DNA of 64,000 bases from JADJOM01 sp046327715 (lineage in GTDB: Bacteria > Gemmatimonadota > Gemmatimonadetes > Gemmatimonadales > GWC2-71-9). The stretch spans positions 186,001-250,000 of the forward strand of contig JAXLXY010000003.1 in assembly GCA_046327715.1 (NCBI GenBank), read 5' to 3'. Below the pieces are notes generated by a model. That model was given only the letters and a program-made list of their open reading frames with translations, ran no database searches and had not been told where the DNA came from. This document shows, piece by piece, positions 42,843 through 52,054 of the stretch (the first letter of the stretch is position 1; every line of letters starts with the position of its first letter). The translations under genes and the position numbers were made by a program.

Positions 42843-43639
42843 GCCGCCCCCTCGAGCCCGCGGGCGAGCTCGGCGGCCCGCGTGGCCAGGGCGGCCACAT
42901 CGGCGCCGGGGCGCTCGGCGAACTCCGCCGCCTCGAGCGCGCGCAGCACCGTGCCGATCTCCTCGGCCGGCCACCTGGGGCGCTGCTCGCTCACCACCCG
43001 GAGGAGGCGGGAAGTCACGAGGCCGGGCACGCTCCCCGGGAGGTGACTGGTCAGCGCGCGCCGCAGCTCGCGCGCGGCCACCGCCGCCACCGCACGGTGC
43101 TCACCTGCGGCATGCCACTCATCCACCGGGGGCCGTGCCGGGGCATTCGGCGGGGCCCCGGCGGGCATGGCCGGTCCGCGGCGCAGCCAGCCCCAGGCCA
43201 GCGGCAGGAAGAGGATCGTCGCCGCCAGCAGGCAGGCCATGAGCGGCAACGGTGACGTGATCTGCTCATCGACGATGCCGGCCTCGGGCTGGGGCGGCGT
43301 CCGCTCGGGCACCGCTCCCGGCGGCAGCACGCTCGCCACCTCGAGGGTGCGCGGCTCGTCCGGAAGCGTGTCGGACGCGCCATCGGCGCGGACCAGGATG
43401 GGGCCGGGAATCACCACCTGATGGGTGCCGGCGGCCCAGGCCACCACCGGGTAGGCAATGATGAGTTCCCCGCCCTCGCGCCGGGTCCGGGGCCGCCCGA
43501 GCAGGCCGAGGGCCCCGTCGAGCTCCCAGGACGCGGGGCGCACCTCCGCGCCACCCGGCACCGTCACCCGCCGCTCCAGCCAGATGGTGTCGCCCACGGT
43601 GGGAAGCGGGGCCTGCAGGGCCAGCAGGAGCAGGATCAC
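42839..43639 (-). CDS. Bat-operon membrane protein of unknown family
   Basis: 266 residues from GTG 43639. Signal peptide, a beta-rich extracytoplasmic domain (about 20-125), a membrane helix (about 130-150, LPLMACLLAATILFLPLAWGW) and a cytoplasmic helical domain resembling DUF4381-type proteins found in MoxR-Bat operons (RAVAAVAARELRRALTSHLPG). It overlaps both neighbours by 4 bases. Function unknown beyond this context. Confidence 0.75.
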   Translation of the reverse strand: MILLLLALQAPLPTVGDTIWLERRVTVPGGAEVRPASWELDGALGLLGRPRTRREGGELIIAYPVVAWAAGTHQVVIPGPILVRADGASDTLPDEPRTLEVASVLPPGAVPERTPPQPEAGIVDEQITSPLPLMACLLAATILFLPLAWGWLRRGPAMPAGAPPNAPARPPVDEWHAAGEHRAVAAVAARELRRALTSHLPGSVPGLVTSRLLRVVSEQRPRWPAEEIGTVLRALEAAEFAERPGADVAALATRAAELARGLEGAA

Positions 43640-44520
43640 CGCTGCAGCCGCCGGGCACGCATGGCAAAGGCGCGCCGCAGCACCGGCGCGTAGTCCTGGT
43701 CGGTCCGGATCAGCACCTGGTCCACGCCGGCGGCGGTGAGCCCGCGGCCCCGCTCCTCGCGCCGCTTCTCGGCGAGGGCCCGGAACCGTCCCCGCACCTG
43801 TCGTTCCCCGGTGTCGACCACCTGACGCGTCCCGGTCTCGGCGTCTTCGAGTTCGATCCAGCCGGCGTCGGGCAGGTTGGTCTCGCGCGGGTCTTCCACC
43901 GCCACGGCCACGACATCGTGCCGCACCGCCAGCTGGCGGAGCGGCTGTTCCCACCCCCGCGCCAGGAAATCCGAGAGGACGACGACGATGCTCCGGTGCC
44001 GCAGCAGGCCGGTGGCGTAGCGTAGCGCGCTGGCCAGGTCGGTCCGTTGCCCGGTGGGCCGGAAGGCCACGAGGTCGCGGATGACCCGCAGGGCGTGGCG
44101 CCGGCCCTTGCCCGGCGGGATCACCCGTTCCACCCGCTCGGCGAAGAGCAGCGCGCCGACCCGATCATTGGTGCTCGCGGCCGCGAGCGCCAGGATGGAC
44201 GCCACCTCCACCGCCACCGCGGACTTGGAGCGGGGCGTGCCGAAGTGGGTGGAACCGGACTGGTCCACCACCAGGAGGAGCGTGACCTCCCGCTCCTCGA
44301 TGAACGTCTTGATGTAGGGATGGCCCAGGCGGGCGGAGACGTTCCAGTCGATGGCGCGGAAGTCGTCGCCGTGCTCGTACCCCCGCACCTCGGCGAACTC
44401 CATGCCCTGCCCCCGGAACACCGAGCGGTACTCGCCGGCGAACAGGGACGAGACGATACCCCGGGAACGGAGCTCGATCGCCTTGACCTGCTTCAGGATT
44501 TCGGGAGAGATCGGCGGCAT
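43636..44520 (-). CDS. DUF58 domain protein of the MoxR-Bat cluster
   Basis: 294 residues with the DUF58 opening (GIVSSLFAGEYRSVFRGQGMEFAEVRGYEHGDDFRAIDW, spread over about 22-60) and a VWA-like core containing LVVDQSGSTHFGT and VVVLSDFLARG. Always next to MoxR-type ATPases; role in the system is unclear but likely as a VWA partner substrate. Confidence 0.93.
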   Translation of the reverse strand: MPPISPEILKQVKAIELRSRGIVSSLFAGEYRSVFRGQGMEFAEVRGYEHGDDFRAIDWNVSARLGHPYIKTFIEEREVTLLLVVDQSGSTHFGTPRSKSAVAVEVASILALAAASTNDRVGALLFAERVERVIPPGKGRRHALRVIRDLVAFRPTGQRTDLASALRYATGLLRHRSIVVVLSDFLARGWEQPLRQLAVRHDVVAVAVEDPRETNLPDAGWIELEDAETGTRQVVDTGERQVRGRFRALAEKRREERGRGLTAAGVDQVLIRTDQDYAPVLRRAFAMRARRLQR

Positions 44521-44558
44521 GGGAGGTCAGGACCGGGGACCGGGGCCCACGCGCCGTG

Positions 44559-45542
<984 letters not shown>

Positions 45543-45571
45543 GGCGGGGCGCGGGGGTTGAGGGATGTGGG

Positions 45572-45600
45572 AGGATAGTCGCGCCCCGGCGCGTTGTCAG
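45572..45600 (-). promoter_or_regulatory. moxR-bat operon promoter, -35 overlapping the rluB stop
   Basis: Minus strand CTGACA (45600-45595), 17-base spacer, TATCCT (45577-45572). The TGA inside the -35 box is the rluB stop codon (45599-45597). Predicted leader about 23 bases. Confidence 0.7.
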
Positions 45601-46415
45601 CCCCGGCGTCGCGGCGTGTGACGCGCCTCACCGGGTGCCCGCGGCGCCGGCCGGGCCCGTGGCGTGGCGGCCTTGGTGGTCCTGGCGCGCGCCTCGGCCG
45701 CCCGGCCGAGGACCGCGTAGATCTTGTCCTCCTCCGCCGGGGTGAGGGGGCGGGTCTGGCCCACCGGGAGCTCGCCCAGCCGGATCGGGCCGTACGCCAG
45801 ACGGGCCAGGCGTTCCACCTTGAGCCCCATCTCCTCGCACCAGCGCCGCACGATCCGGTTCCGGCCCTCGGTGAGGGTCACGTCAAGGATGGCCCGCCCG
45901 TCCCGCCCGGGGCGCACCCGCACGGCGGTCGGCACCACGGGCTTGCCGTCGACCGTCACCCGCCGCTTGATCGCCGCCTCGATGGCGGGGAGGTCCAGGC
46001 CATGCACCAGCGCGGTATAGCTGCGCGGGATCCGGGAGCTCGGGTGCGTCAGGCGGTGCACCGCCTCGCCGTCGGTGGTGAGCAGCAGGAGGCCGGTGGT
46101 GTTGACGTCCAGCCGGCCCACGTAGGTGAGCCCGCGCGGGTCCTTCACGAAGTCGAACACCGTGCGGCGGCCTTCCTCGTCGCTCGCGGTGGTGACGACC
46201 CCCATCGGCTTGTGGAAGGCGAGCCAGCGCTGCTCCAGGCGCGGGATCGCCTTGCCGCCGACGGTGATCTTCTGCCGGTCGGGATCCACCTTCATCCCGA
46301 GCGTCGCCACCGCGCCATCGACCCGCACCTTGCCCGACTCGATCAGCTCCTCGGCGGCCCGCCGGCTCGCGATCCCCGCGCGCGCCAGCGCCCGCTGCAA
46401 CCGCATCTCGCTCAT
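45597..46415 (-). CDS. rluB: rRNA pseudouridine synthase RluB/RsuA family
   Basis: Modifies a uridine in 23S or 16S rRNA. 272 residues: S4 domain (MRLQRALARAGIASRRAAEELI), the catalytic GRLDVNTTGLLLLTTDGE with Asp, RSYTALVHG, VTLTEGRNRIVRRWCEEMGL, and a basic Arg/Ala/Thr-rich tail of about 40 residues. Follows scpB with ATGA overlap, a common pairing. Confidence 0.92.
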   Translation of the reverse strand: MSEMRLQRALARAGIASRRAAEELIESGKVRVDGAVATLGMKVDPDRQKITVGGKAIPRLEQRWLAFHKPMGVVTTASDEEGRRTVFDFVKDPRGLTYVGRLDVNTTGLLLLTTDGEAVHRLTHPSSRIPRSYTALVHGLDLPAIEAAIKRRVTVDGKPVVPTAVRVRPGRDGRAILDVTLTEGRNRIVRRWCEEMGLKVERLARLAYGPIRLGELPVGQTRPLTPAEEDKIYAVLGRAAEARARTTKAATPRARPAPRAPGEARHTPRRRG

Positions 46416-46996
46416 GATTCCGCCGGGACCGACGCGGCCGCTTCGGCCGAATCCGCCTGTTCGGGTTTGTGCGGCTGCAGCGCCACCGTGAACTCATCGG
46501 TGCGTGGCAGCTCGCCCAGGTCGCGGAGCCCGAGGAGCTCGAGCAGCAGCGGCGTGGTGCCGTACAGCAGCGGGCGGCCCATCGCCTCGCTGCGCCCCAC
46601 CACCTCGATCAGCCCCCGTTCCTGCAGGCTGCGCAGCACGCCCCCCGCCGACACCCCGCGGATCTCCTCGATCTCCGCCCGCCCCACCGGCTGCCGGTAG
46701 GCGATCACGGCGAGCGTCTCCATGGCCGCGGCGGTGAGCCGCGGGGTGCGCACCGCGATCTGCGCCCGCTCGATGGCTTCGGCGAAGGCGCGGCGGGTGA
46801 GGACCTGGTAGCCGCCGGCCAGCTCCACCACCTCCACGGCGTGGCCGTCGAAGTCGTAGTGCTCCCGCAGCTCGTCCAGGGCCGTGCGCACGTCGGCCAG
46901 CGACGCCTCGGGCTCGAGCGTCTGCAGCTCCTCGATGGTGATCGGGCGGTTGGCGGCGAAGAGCGCGGCCTCCACCAGCTGGGTCAGCGGCATCAT
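46412..46996 (-). CDS. scpB: Segregation and condensation protein ScpB
   Basis: Winged-helix kleisin-associated subunit of the SMC condensin complex. 194 residues: LTQLVEAALFAANRPITIEEL, the second winged helix ETLAVIAYRQPVGRAEIEEIRGV and LLYGTTPLLLELLGL. The ATG at 46996 overlaps the scpA stop (ATGA). Confidence 0.93.
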   Translation of the reverse strand: MMPLTQLVEAALFAANRPITIEELQTLEPEASLADVRTALDELREHYDFDGHAVEVVELAGGYQVLTRRAFAEAIERAQIAVRTPRLTAAAMETLAVIAYRQPVGRAEIEEIRGVSAGGVLRSLQERGLIEVVGRSEAMGRPLLYGTTPLLLELLGLRDLGELPRTDEFTVALQPHKPEQADSAEAAASVPAES

Positions 46997-47838
46997 GGGG
47001 CAGGTTCCTCTGCGGCGGAGACCAGGGGCGGCTCCGCCACGGGCTGGCCGGCGGCCGCGTCCACGGGGGCGGCCCCGGCGCGCGGCGCGATCTCCGGCTC
47101 GGGCTCGGGCGCGCGGCGCCGGATCAGGAACGAGGTGAAGGCCTCGGCCTGGGTGATCAGGATGCGGCCCCGCTTGGCGAGCTCGAGCAGCGCCAGCAGG
47201 GTGGACAGCAGGTCCACGATGGTGGGCCGGGGCCCCAGCGCCTCGAGCCAGGAGAACTCCTCCCGCTCCTCGAGCAGCGCCTCCAGCCGGCGGGTAGCCC
47301 CCTCGGTATCCAGCGGGCGCGGCACCACGCGGTGCAGCACCGGCGACGGGATCTCGCTGACCACCTTCTCGACCGCCCGCAGCAGCTCCACCAGGTCCAG
47401 GGTGAGCGGTGGCGGCGGCAGGTCCGGCGGGGCCGGCAGGTAGCCGCGGGCGTGGTGGTCCGCACGCCGGTCGGCGGCGCGCTCCAGCCAGCCGGCCACT
47501 TCCTTGATGAGCTGGTACTCCAGCAGCCGCCGCACCAGTTCGTGCCGCGGGTCCTCCCACCCCTCTTCGCCATCGCGGCGGGGCAGCAGCATCTGCGCCT
47601 TGAGCCGCAGCAGGCGCCCCGCCATCTCGAGGTAGTCGGCCGCCTGGTTGAGCCCGAGGTGCTGGATCGCCTGCAGGAACTGGTCGGCGATGCGCGCGAT
47701 CGGGATGTCGGCGATGTCGATCTGCTCTTCCCGCAGCAGGTGCAGGAGCAGGTCGAGCGGCCCGTTGAAGGCGTCCAGCTGGACGACGAACGCCGGCTCG
47801 GCGCCCAGCGCGGCGGTGGGGGCGTCGGGGTGGGTCAT
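46993..47838 (-). CDS. scpA: Segregation and condensation protein ScpA
   Basis: Kleisin subunit that bridges SMC heads. 281 residues: VQLDAFNGPLDLLLHLLREEQIDIADI (N-terminal Smc-binding part), DYLEMAGRLLRLKAQMLLP, and a C-terminal winged helix (LLALLELAKRGRILITQAEAF). A disordered Pro/Ala-rich C-terminal tail (about 250-281) is extra. ATG at 47838 overlaps the M50 protease gene's stop. Confidence 0.93.
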   Translation of the reverse strand: MTHPDAPTAALGAEPAFVVQLDAFNGPLDLLLHLLREEQIDIADIPIARIADQFLQAIQHLGLNQAADYLEMAGRLLRLKAQMLLPRRDGEEGWEDPRHELVRRLLEYQLIKEVAGWLERAADRRADHHARGYLPAPPDLPPPPLTLDLVELLRAVEKVVSEIPSPVLHRVVPRPLDTEGATRRLEALLEEREEFSWLEALGPRPTIVDLLSTLLALLELAKRGRILITQAEAFTSFLIRRRAPEPEPEIAPRAGAAPVDAAAGQPVAEPPLVSAAEEPAP

Positions 47839-48542
47839 GCGCCGAAGGGCTTCCAGGTGGAACCGATGCCATACGCCGCGACCAGCCCGTACAGCTGGCT
47901 GAAGCCCCAGTAGGCCGGCGCCAGGAACAGGTTGGTCAGCGGGCGCAGGAACAGCAGCACCGCCATCAGCGGCAGGTACCCGAACTGGCCCAGGGCGCGG
48001 TACCGGGCACCCCACGCCGGCGGCAGCGCGTGGTACAGCAGGTGCGAGCCGTCGAGCGGCGGGATCGGCATCAGGTTGAAGAAGCAGAGCACCAGGTTGA
48101 GCCAGATGCCCCACATCATCATCCGCTGCAGCAGCGCGAGCCCCGTGGCCATGCCCGGGAGCAGGCCGGCCAGCGGCGCCAGCGCCACGAAGAGCATGGC
48201 ACAGAGCAGCGCGAGCGCGAAGTTGGTGGCGACCCCGGCGGAAGAGACGATGAGGTCGCCCCGGACGTACTTGCGGTACTTGCGCGGGACGACCGGCACC
48301 GGCTTGGCGCCGCCGAACGTGAACGGCATCCCCGCGGCGCTCGAGACCACCCACAGCAGCGCCGGGAGGAGGATGGTCATCCAGGGATCGATGTGCGGCA
48401 GCGGATTCAGGGTCACCCGGCCAAGCTGGTAGGCGGTATCGTCCCCCTGCCACAGCGCGGTGCGCGCGTGGGCGTATTCGTGCGCCACGAACGAGAAGAG
48501 CAGGATGGGCGCGATGAGGACGAATTCACGGAGGTCTGGCAT
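47835..48542 (-). CDS. Site-2 protease-like M50 membrane metalloprotease
   Basis: 235 residues, about six membrane segments. The metal site is HEYAHARTALWQGD (HExxH as HEYAH) plus the downstream FNLMPIPPLDGSH, which carries the third ligand Asp. This compact form without a PDZ domain is the stand-alone rhomboid-neighbour type found widely upstream of scpA. Substrate unknown. Confidence 0.9.
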   Translation of the reverse strand: MPDLREFVLIAPILLFSFVAHEYAHARTALWQGDDTAYQLGRVTLNPLPHIDPWMTILLPALLWVVSSAAGMPFTFGGAKPVPVVPRKYRKYVRGDLIVSSAGVATNFALALLCAMLFVALAPLAGLLPGMATGLALLQRMMMWGIWLNLVLCFFNLMPIPPLDGSHLLYHALPPAWGARYRALGQFGYLPLMAVLLFLRPLTNLFLAPAYWGFSQLYGLVAAYGIGSTWKPFGA

Positions 48543-48593
48543 CGGGAGGCCCAATCTAACCCGCCCTCCCAGCCCGGAAAACCCGCCCCCCGC

Positions 48594-48622
48594 TTGACCT
48601 TGCGCCTCCGCCTGCCTAGGTT
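48594..48622 (+). promoter_or_regulatory. rpsT promoter
   Basis: TTGACC (48594-48599), 17-base spacer, TAGGTT (48617-48622). Start predicted near 48629, giving a leader of about 52 bases. Confidence 0.7.
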
Positions 48623-48633
48623 GTCGGCTTCCC

Positions 48634-48653
48634 GCCGGCCCATCCGGGCCGGC
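48634..48653 (+). other. Perfect hairpin in the rpsT leader
   Basis: GCCGGCCC / GGGCCGGC with a 4-base loop (ATCC), just after the predicted transcription start and about 18 bases before the GAGAGG ribosome binding site. Could protect the 5' end or serve ribosomal-protein autoregulation; not proven. Confidence 0.5.
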
Positions 48654-48680
48654 CGTCAGGAACCGAACGAGAGGTTGTCC

Positions 48681-48935
48681 GTGCCCCGTATCAAGTCCGC
48701 CAAGAAGGCGCTGCGGAAGTCGATCGCTGCGAACGAGCGCAACCGCACCCGTCGCAGCCAGCTGCGCACCGCCATCAAGAAGGTCCGGACCGCCGCCAAC
48801 GGGGCCGAGGCCAAGAATGCGTTCGTCGAGGCTGCGAAGCTGCTCGACCGCGCCGGCCGCAAGAACCTGGTCCACAAGAACGCCGCCAACCGGACCAAGA
48901 GCCGCCTGGCCAGGCTCGTCGCCGGCAAGAAGTAA
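48681..48935 (+). CDS. rpsT: 30S ribosomal protein S20
   Basis: 84 residues, three-helix basic protein that binds 16S rRNA helices. Opens (M)PRIKSAKKALRKSIAANERNR, typical of S20, with KNLVHKNAANRTKSRLARLV near the end. GTG start at 48681 preceded by GAGAGGTTGTCC. Monocistronic, with promoter and terminator. Confidence 0.97.
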   Translation: MPRIKSAKKALRKSIAANERNRTRRSQLRTAIKKVRTAANGAEAKNAFVEAAKLLDRAGRKNLVHKNAANRTKSRLARLVAGKK

Positions 48936-48955
48936 CCCGGCCCCTGAAGCACTGC

Positions 48956-48987
48956 GGGCGGGGATCCCCTGAGGGATCCCCGCCCGT
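48956..48987. terminator. rpsT terminator hairpin
   Basis: Perfect 14-bp stem (CGGGCGGGGATCCC and its complement) with a 4-base loop, followed on the plus strand by TTTG. Lies between convergent rpsT and the zinc-ribbon protein gene and can serve both. Confidence 0.8.
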
Positions 48988-49019
48988 TTGCATGTCCCCC
49001 TGCCCCCCCGTCGCGTCCG

Positions 49020-50120
49020 TTACAGCGCCGCCAGCTCCGCCCCGCACCGTTCGCAATACCACTCCGTCGGGCGGTTGAGCGTACCGCACTCACCGCACTT
49101 GAGGGTCTTCTGGCCGCTGCCGCTCGAGCGGTCCCTGGCGGTGTCGGCTGCCGGGGCCTTGGGCTCCGGCGGCGCCTCAGGGATCGCCGGTTCCGGTGCC
49201 CGGGTGAACCCGCCGCTGGCCCGGCTCCGGGCCGGGGCCGCGGGGGGAGGCGGCGGGGCTGCCGGCGCCTCGTTACCCGTCACCGACTTGAGGAACGCCA
49301 ACTCGTCGAGCTTTGCCCCACCCCCGCCCGCCTCCGCCGGCTTGCCGCTCGGGAACCAGAGCGTCCGGCTCGGCTGCTCCTCCTTCTTGGGTGCGGGCGG
49401 CGGCGCGGGGGCCTTGGGCTGCGGGCGCGGCGGCGCCGGGCGGAAGGGGATCTCGGTAGCGGCCGGCGCACTGGCCGCGGGCCGGGGCGGCTCCATCACC
49501 GGCGGCGCGGGCGCCGGCACCGGCGGGGGGGCCATCGGCTCCGGCGGCAGGGCCGCCCGCGAACCGGACGTGGTGACCGCCGGCCGGGGCCCGGACGCGA
49601 TGGTCGGCGGCGCCGGAGAAGGCGGGGGTTCCGGGATCGGGGCCGGCTCGGGATCGGGAACCACCGGGGCGACCGGGCTCCGGATGGTGCCCAGCACCTC
49701 GTTCAGCCGGTCAATTTCCGCGTGGGTCTGCGACAGCTCGTCGTGCACATGGGCCAGCACCTTGAGCAGCTCGGTCCGGATCCCCTCCCACTTGGAGTCG
49801 TCGTATTCGCCGACCATGTGGCGGATCTCGGCCTCGGAGAGGTGCTCCTTGTGCTCGCTCTCGCGGGCGGCGAGCTCGCCGGCGCGGGCCTGCAGCCCGG
49901 CCACCTGGTCCTCGAGCGCGCTGGTGTGGCTGCGGAGCTCCTCGAGGACCGCCTCCAGGCGCCGCTCGTAGTCGGCGCGCACCCGGCCGCGGACGGCCTC
50001 GGGCACCGGCGAGGGCGCACCCGCGGTGGAGTTGAGCCGGGTCAGCCAGCTGACGAACTGGGCCCGGTCCTCCAGCAGCTTCTCGATCGAGGTCCCGCCC
50101 TCAGGGCTCGGCTTGGTCAT
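49020..50120 (-). CDS. Coiled-coil protein with C-terminal zinc ribbon
   Basis: 366 residues. N-terminal helical coiled-coil region (about 8-145; SIEKLLEDRAQFVSWLTRL and ALEDQVAGLQARAGELAARE), a long Pro/Ala-rich low-complexity linker (about 150-325) and a C-terminal zinc ribbon with two CxxC pairs (CGECG and CERCG). No signal peptide. Function unknown; last gene of the pyr cluster, its start overlapping the aldolase gene by 20 bases. Confidence 0.78.
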   Translation of the reverse strand: MTKPSPEGGTSIEKLLEDRAQFVSWLTRLNSTAGAPSPVPEAVRGRVRADYERRLEAVLEELRSHTSALEDQVAGLQARAGELAARESEHKEHLSEAEIRHMVGEYDDSKWEGIRTELLKVLAHVHDELSQTHAEIDRLNEVLGTIRSPVAPVVPDPEPAPIPEPPPSPAPPTIASGPRPAVTTSGSRAALPPEPMAPPPVPAPAPPVMEPPRPAASAPAATEIPFRPAPPRPQPKAPAPPPAPKKEEQPSRTLWFPSGKPAEAGGGGAKLDELAFLKSVTGNEAPAAPPPPPAAPARSRASGGFTRAPEPAIPEAPPEPKAPAADTARDRSSGSGQKTLKCGECGTLNRPTEWYCERCGAELAAL

Positions 50121-50817
50121 GTCCGGACTTCCCTCGTGGCCGTGCCAACTCGTGGACTTGCTCAGGGGTCAGGTGCACTACCCGTCCGATGGTGCGCGCG
50201 GCGAGGAGGATGCGCGCCGCGTGCTCCAGGCTTTCCATGCGAATCTGGGCCGACATCAGGTCGGCGCCCCAGGTGACGGCGCCGTGGTTGGCCAGCAGCA
50301 CCCCGTCGTGCCGCCCGAGGAACGGGGCCATCGCGTCGCCCACGGCTGGGGTGCCCGGCGTGGCGTAGGGCACCAGCGGCACCTCGCCGAAGAGCACCGT
50401 GAGCTCCGGCAGCACGGTGGCCGGCAGGCCCTCGCCCGCCACGGCGAACCCGGTGGCGGTGGGAGGGTGGGCGTGCACCACCGCCCCCACATCCGGCCTC
50501 GCCTGGTAGATGCGCAGGTGCAAATGTAATTCGCTCGTGGCCTTACGAAAGCCGCCCAGGGGGGTCCCGGTCAGGGAAACCCGGACCAGATCCTGGGCCG
50601 TGAGCTCCCCCTTGAGGAGGCCGCGCGGGGTGACCAGGAGGGTGTCGGGCCCCACCCGGACCGAGACGTTGCCATCGGCCCCGGCGATCAGGCGCGCCTC
50701 CCACAGCCGCCGGCACACCCGGATGATCGCGTCCCCGGCCTCGGCGAGGCTCGGGAGCCGCGGGCTACTCGGCGGAGCGGTCGTAGACCACCCTCCCCCG
50801 GACGATCGTGAGGTCAC
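50101..50817 (-). CDS. Class II aldolase/adducin family protein
   Basis: Zinc-dependent aldolase-type protein: ARLIAGADGNVSVRVG, the Thr/Gly phosphate-binding TPRGLLKG, two zinc His residues in VVHAHPPTATGFA, and the third in LLANHGAVTWG. The family includes fuculose-1-phosphate aldolase, ribulose-5-phosphate epimerase and methylthioribulose-1-phosphate dehydratase; which applies is not clear. The only usable start is GTG 50817, which overlaps pyrC by more than 50 bases; the conserved part begins near SLAEAGDAI (about residue 23), so the true start is uncertain. Confidence 0.85.
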   Translation of the reverse strand: MTSRSSGGGWSTTAPPSSPRLPSLAEAGDAIIRVCRRLWEARLIAGADGNVSVRVGPDTLLVTPRGLLKGELTAQDLVRVSLTGTPLGGFRKATSELHLHLRIYQARPDVGAVVHAHPPTATGFAVAGEGLPATVLPELTVLFGEVPLVPYATPGTPAVGDAMAPFLGRHDGVLLANHGAVTWGADLMSAQIRMESLEHAARILLAARTIGRVVHLTPEQVHELARPRGKSGHDQAEP

Positions 50818-52054
50818 ACCGCCCCTGGAGCTGCCGGCCCCCGAACGGCGTGTTCCGGCTCTTGGAGTAGAACCGCGACGGGTCGACGGTCCAGGTGGCG
50901 TCGGGGTCGAGGATGGCGATGTCGGCCGGGGCGCCGATCGCCAACGTGCCCCCGGGGAGGTTGTAGATCTGGGCCGCCCGGGTGCTCATCCGGAACAGGA
51001 GGTCGGGGAGCGGGATCAGGCCGGGCTTCACCAGCTCCGTGACCGCGAGGCCGAAGGCGGTTTCCAGCCCGAGGATGCCGTTGGGCGCGTCGTCGAACTC
51101 CCGTTCCTTGGCATCGTAGTGGTGCGGCGCGTGGTCGGTGGCGATCACGTCCACGGTGCCATCCCGCAGGGCCTCGCGGAGCGCCTCCACGTCCTCCGGC
51201 TCGCGGAGGGGCGGGTTCATCTTGGCGTTGGTGTTGTACCCCTCGCACGCCTCGTGGGTCAGCGTGAAGTGATGCGGGGTCACCTCGGCCGTGACCTTGA
51301 GCCCCTTGGCCTTGGCCCGGCGGATGAGCTCCACCGATCCGCGGGTGCTCATGTGGCAGAGGTGGATGTGGCCGCCGGTGAGCTCGCTCAGGATGCAGTC
51401 GCGGGCGACGTGGATCTCCTCGGCCGCGGCGGGAATCCCCTTGAGGCCCAGCCGGGTGGCGACGATGCCCTCGTGCATCGCGCCGCCGTGGGCGAGCGTG
51501 ATCTCCTCGCAGTGATCGGCCACCGGGATCCCGAACGTCTTCGCGTATTCGAGCGCGGTGCGCATCAGGTGGCTCGACATGATCGGCTTCCCGTCATCGC
51601 TCACCGCCACCGCGCCGGCCGAGAGCAGCTCGCCGAACTCGGAGAGCGTCTCGCCCTTCTGGCCGAGCGAGATGGTCCCGACCGGGTACACCCGGGCCTT
51701 CCCCGCCTTCTGCGCCTGGCTGATCACGAAGCCCACCGCACCCTGGTTGTCGAGCGGCGGGTCGGTGTTGGGCATGGCGCAGACGGCGGTGAAGCCGCCC
51801 GCGGCCGCGGCCATGGCGCCGGTGGCAACGGTCTCGACATGCTCGAATCCGGGCTCCCGGAGGTGCACGTGCAGGTCGATGAGGCCGGGGGTGACCACCC
51901 GGCCCTTCGCCTCGATCACCTGGCAGCCGTCCTCGCCGGTGATGTTGCGCCCGACCGCCGCGACCTTGCCCTCGACGAGGTAGACGTCGGCCACGCCGTC
52001 GGTCCGGCGCGAGGGATCGATGACCCGGCCGCCGCGGATGAGAATCGGACGCAT
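50765..52054 (-). CDS. pyrC: Dihydroorotase
   Basis: Cyclises carbamoyl-aspartate in pyrimidine synthesis. 429 residues, type I: zinc motif DLHVHLREPGFEHVE, GGFTAVCAMPNTDPP, the metal His in ADHCEEI and HICHMST-like HLCHMSTRGSVELI, and ATDHAPHH. ATG at 52054 overlaps the pyrB stop by one base (TGATG); a GTG codon three bases earlier is an alternative start. Confidence 0.97.
   Translation of the reverse strand: MRPILIRGGRVIDPSRRTDGVADVYLVEGKVAAVGRNITGEDGCQVIEAKGRVVTPGLIDLHVHLREPGFEHVETVATGAMAAAAGGFTAVCAMPNTDPPLDNQGAVGFVISQAQKAGKARVYPVGTISLGQKGETLSEFGELLSAGAVAVSDDGKPIMSSHLMRTALEYAKTFGIPVADHCEEITLAHGGAMHEGIVATRLGLKGIPAAAEEIHVARDCILSELTGGHIHLCHMSTRGSVELIRRAKAKGLKVTAEVTPHHFTLTHEACEGYNTNAKMNPPLREPEDVEALREALRDGTVDVIATDHAPHHYDAKEREFDDAPNGILGLETAFGLAVTELVKPGLIPLPDLLFRMSTRAAQIYNLPGGTLAIGAPADIAILDPDATWTVDPSRFYSKSRNTPFGGRQLQGRCDLTIVRGRVVYDRSAE

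Noticed and set aside
48543..48593. Promoter for the M50 protease gene (minus-strand TAGATT about 11 bases before the ATG)
   Set aside because: The -35 position reads TTTTCC; too weak to list.
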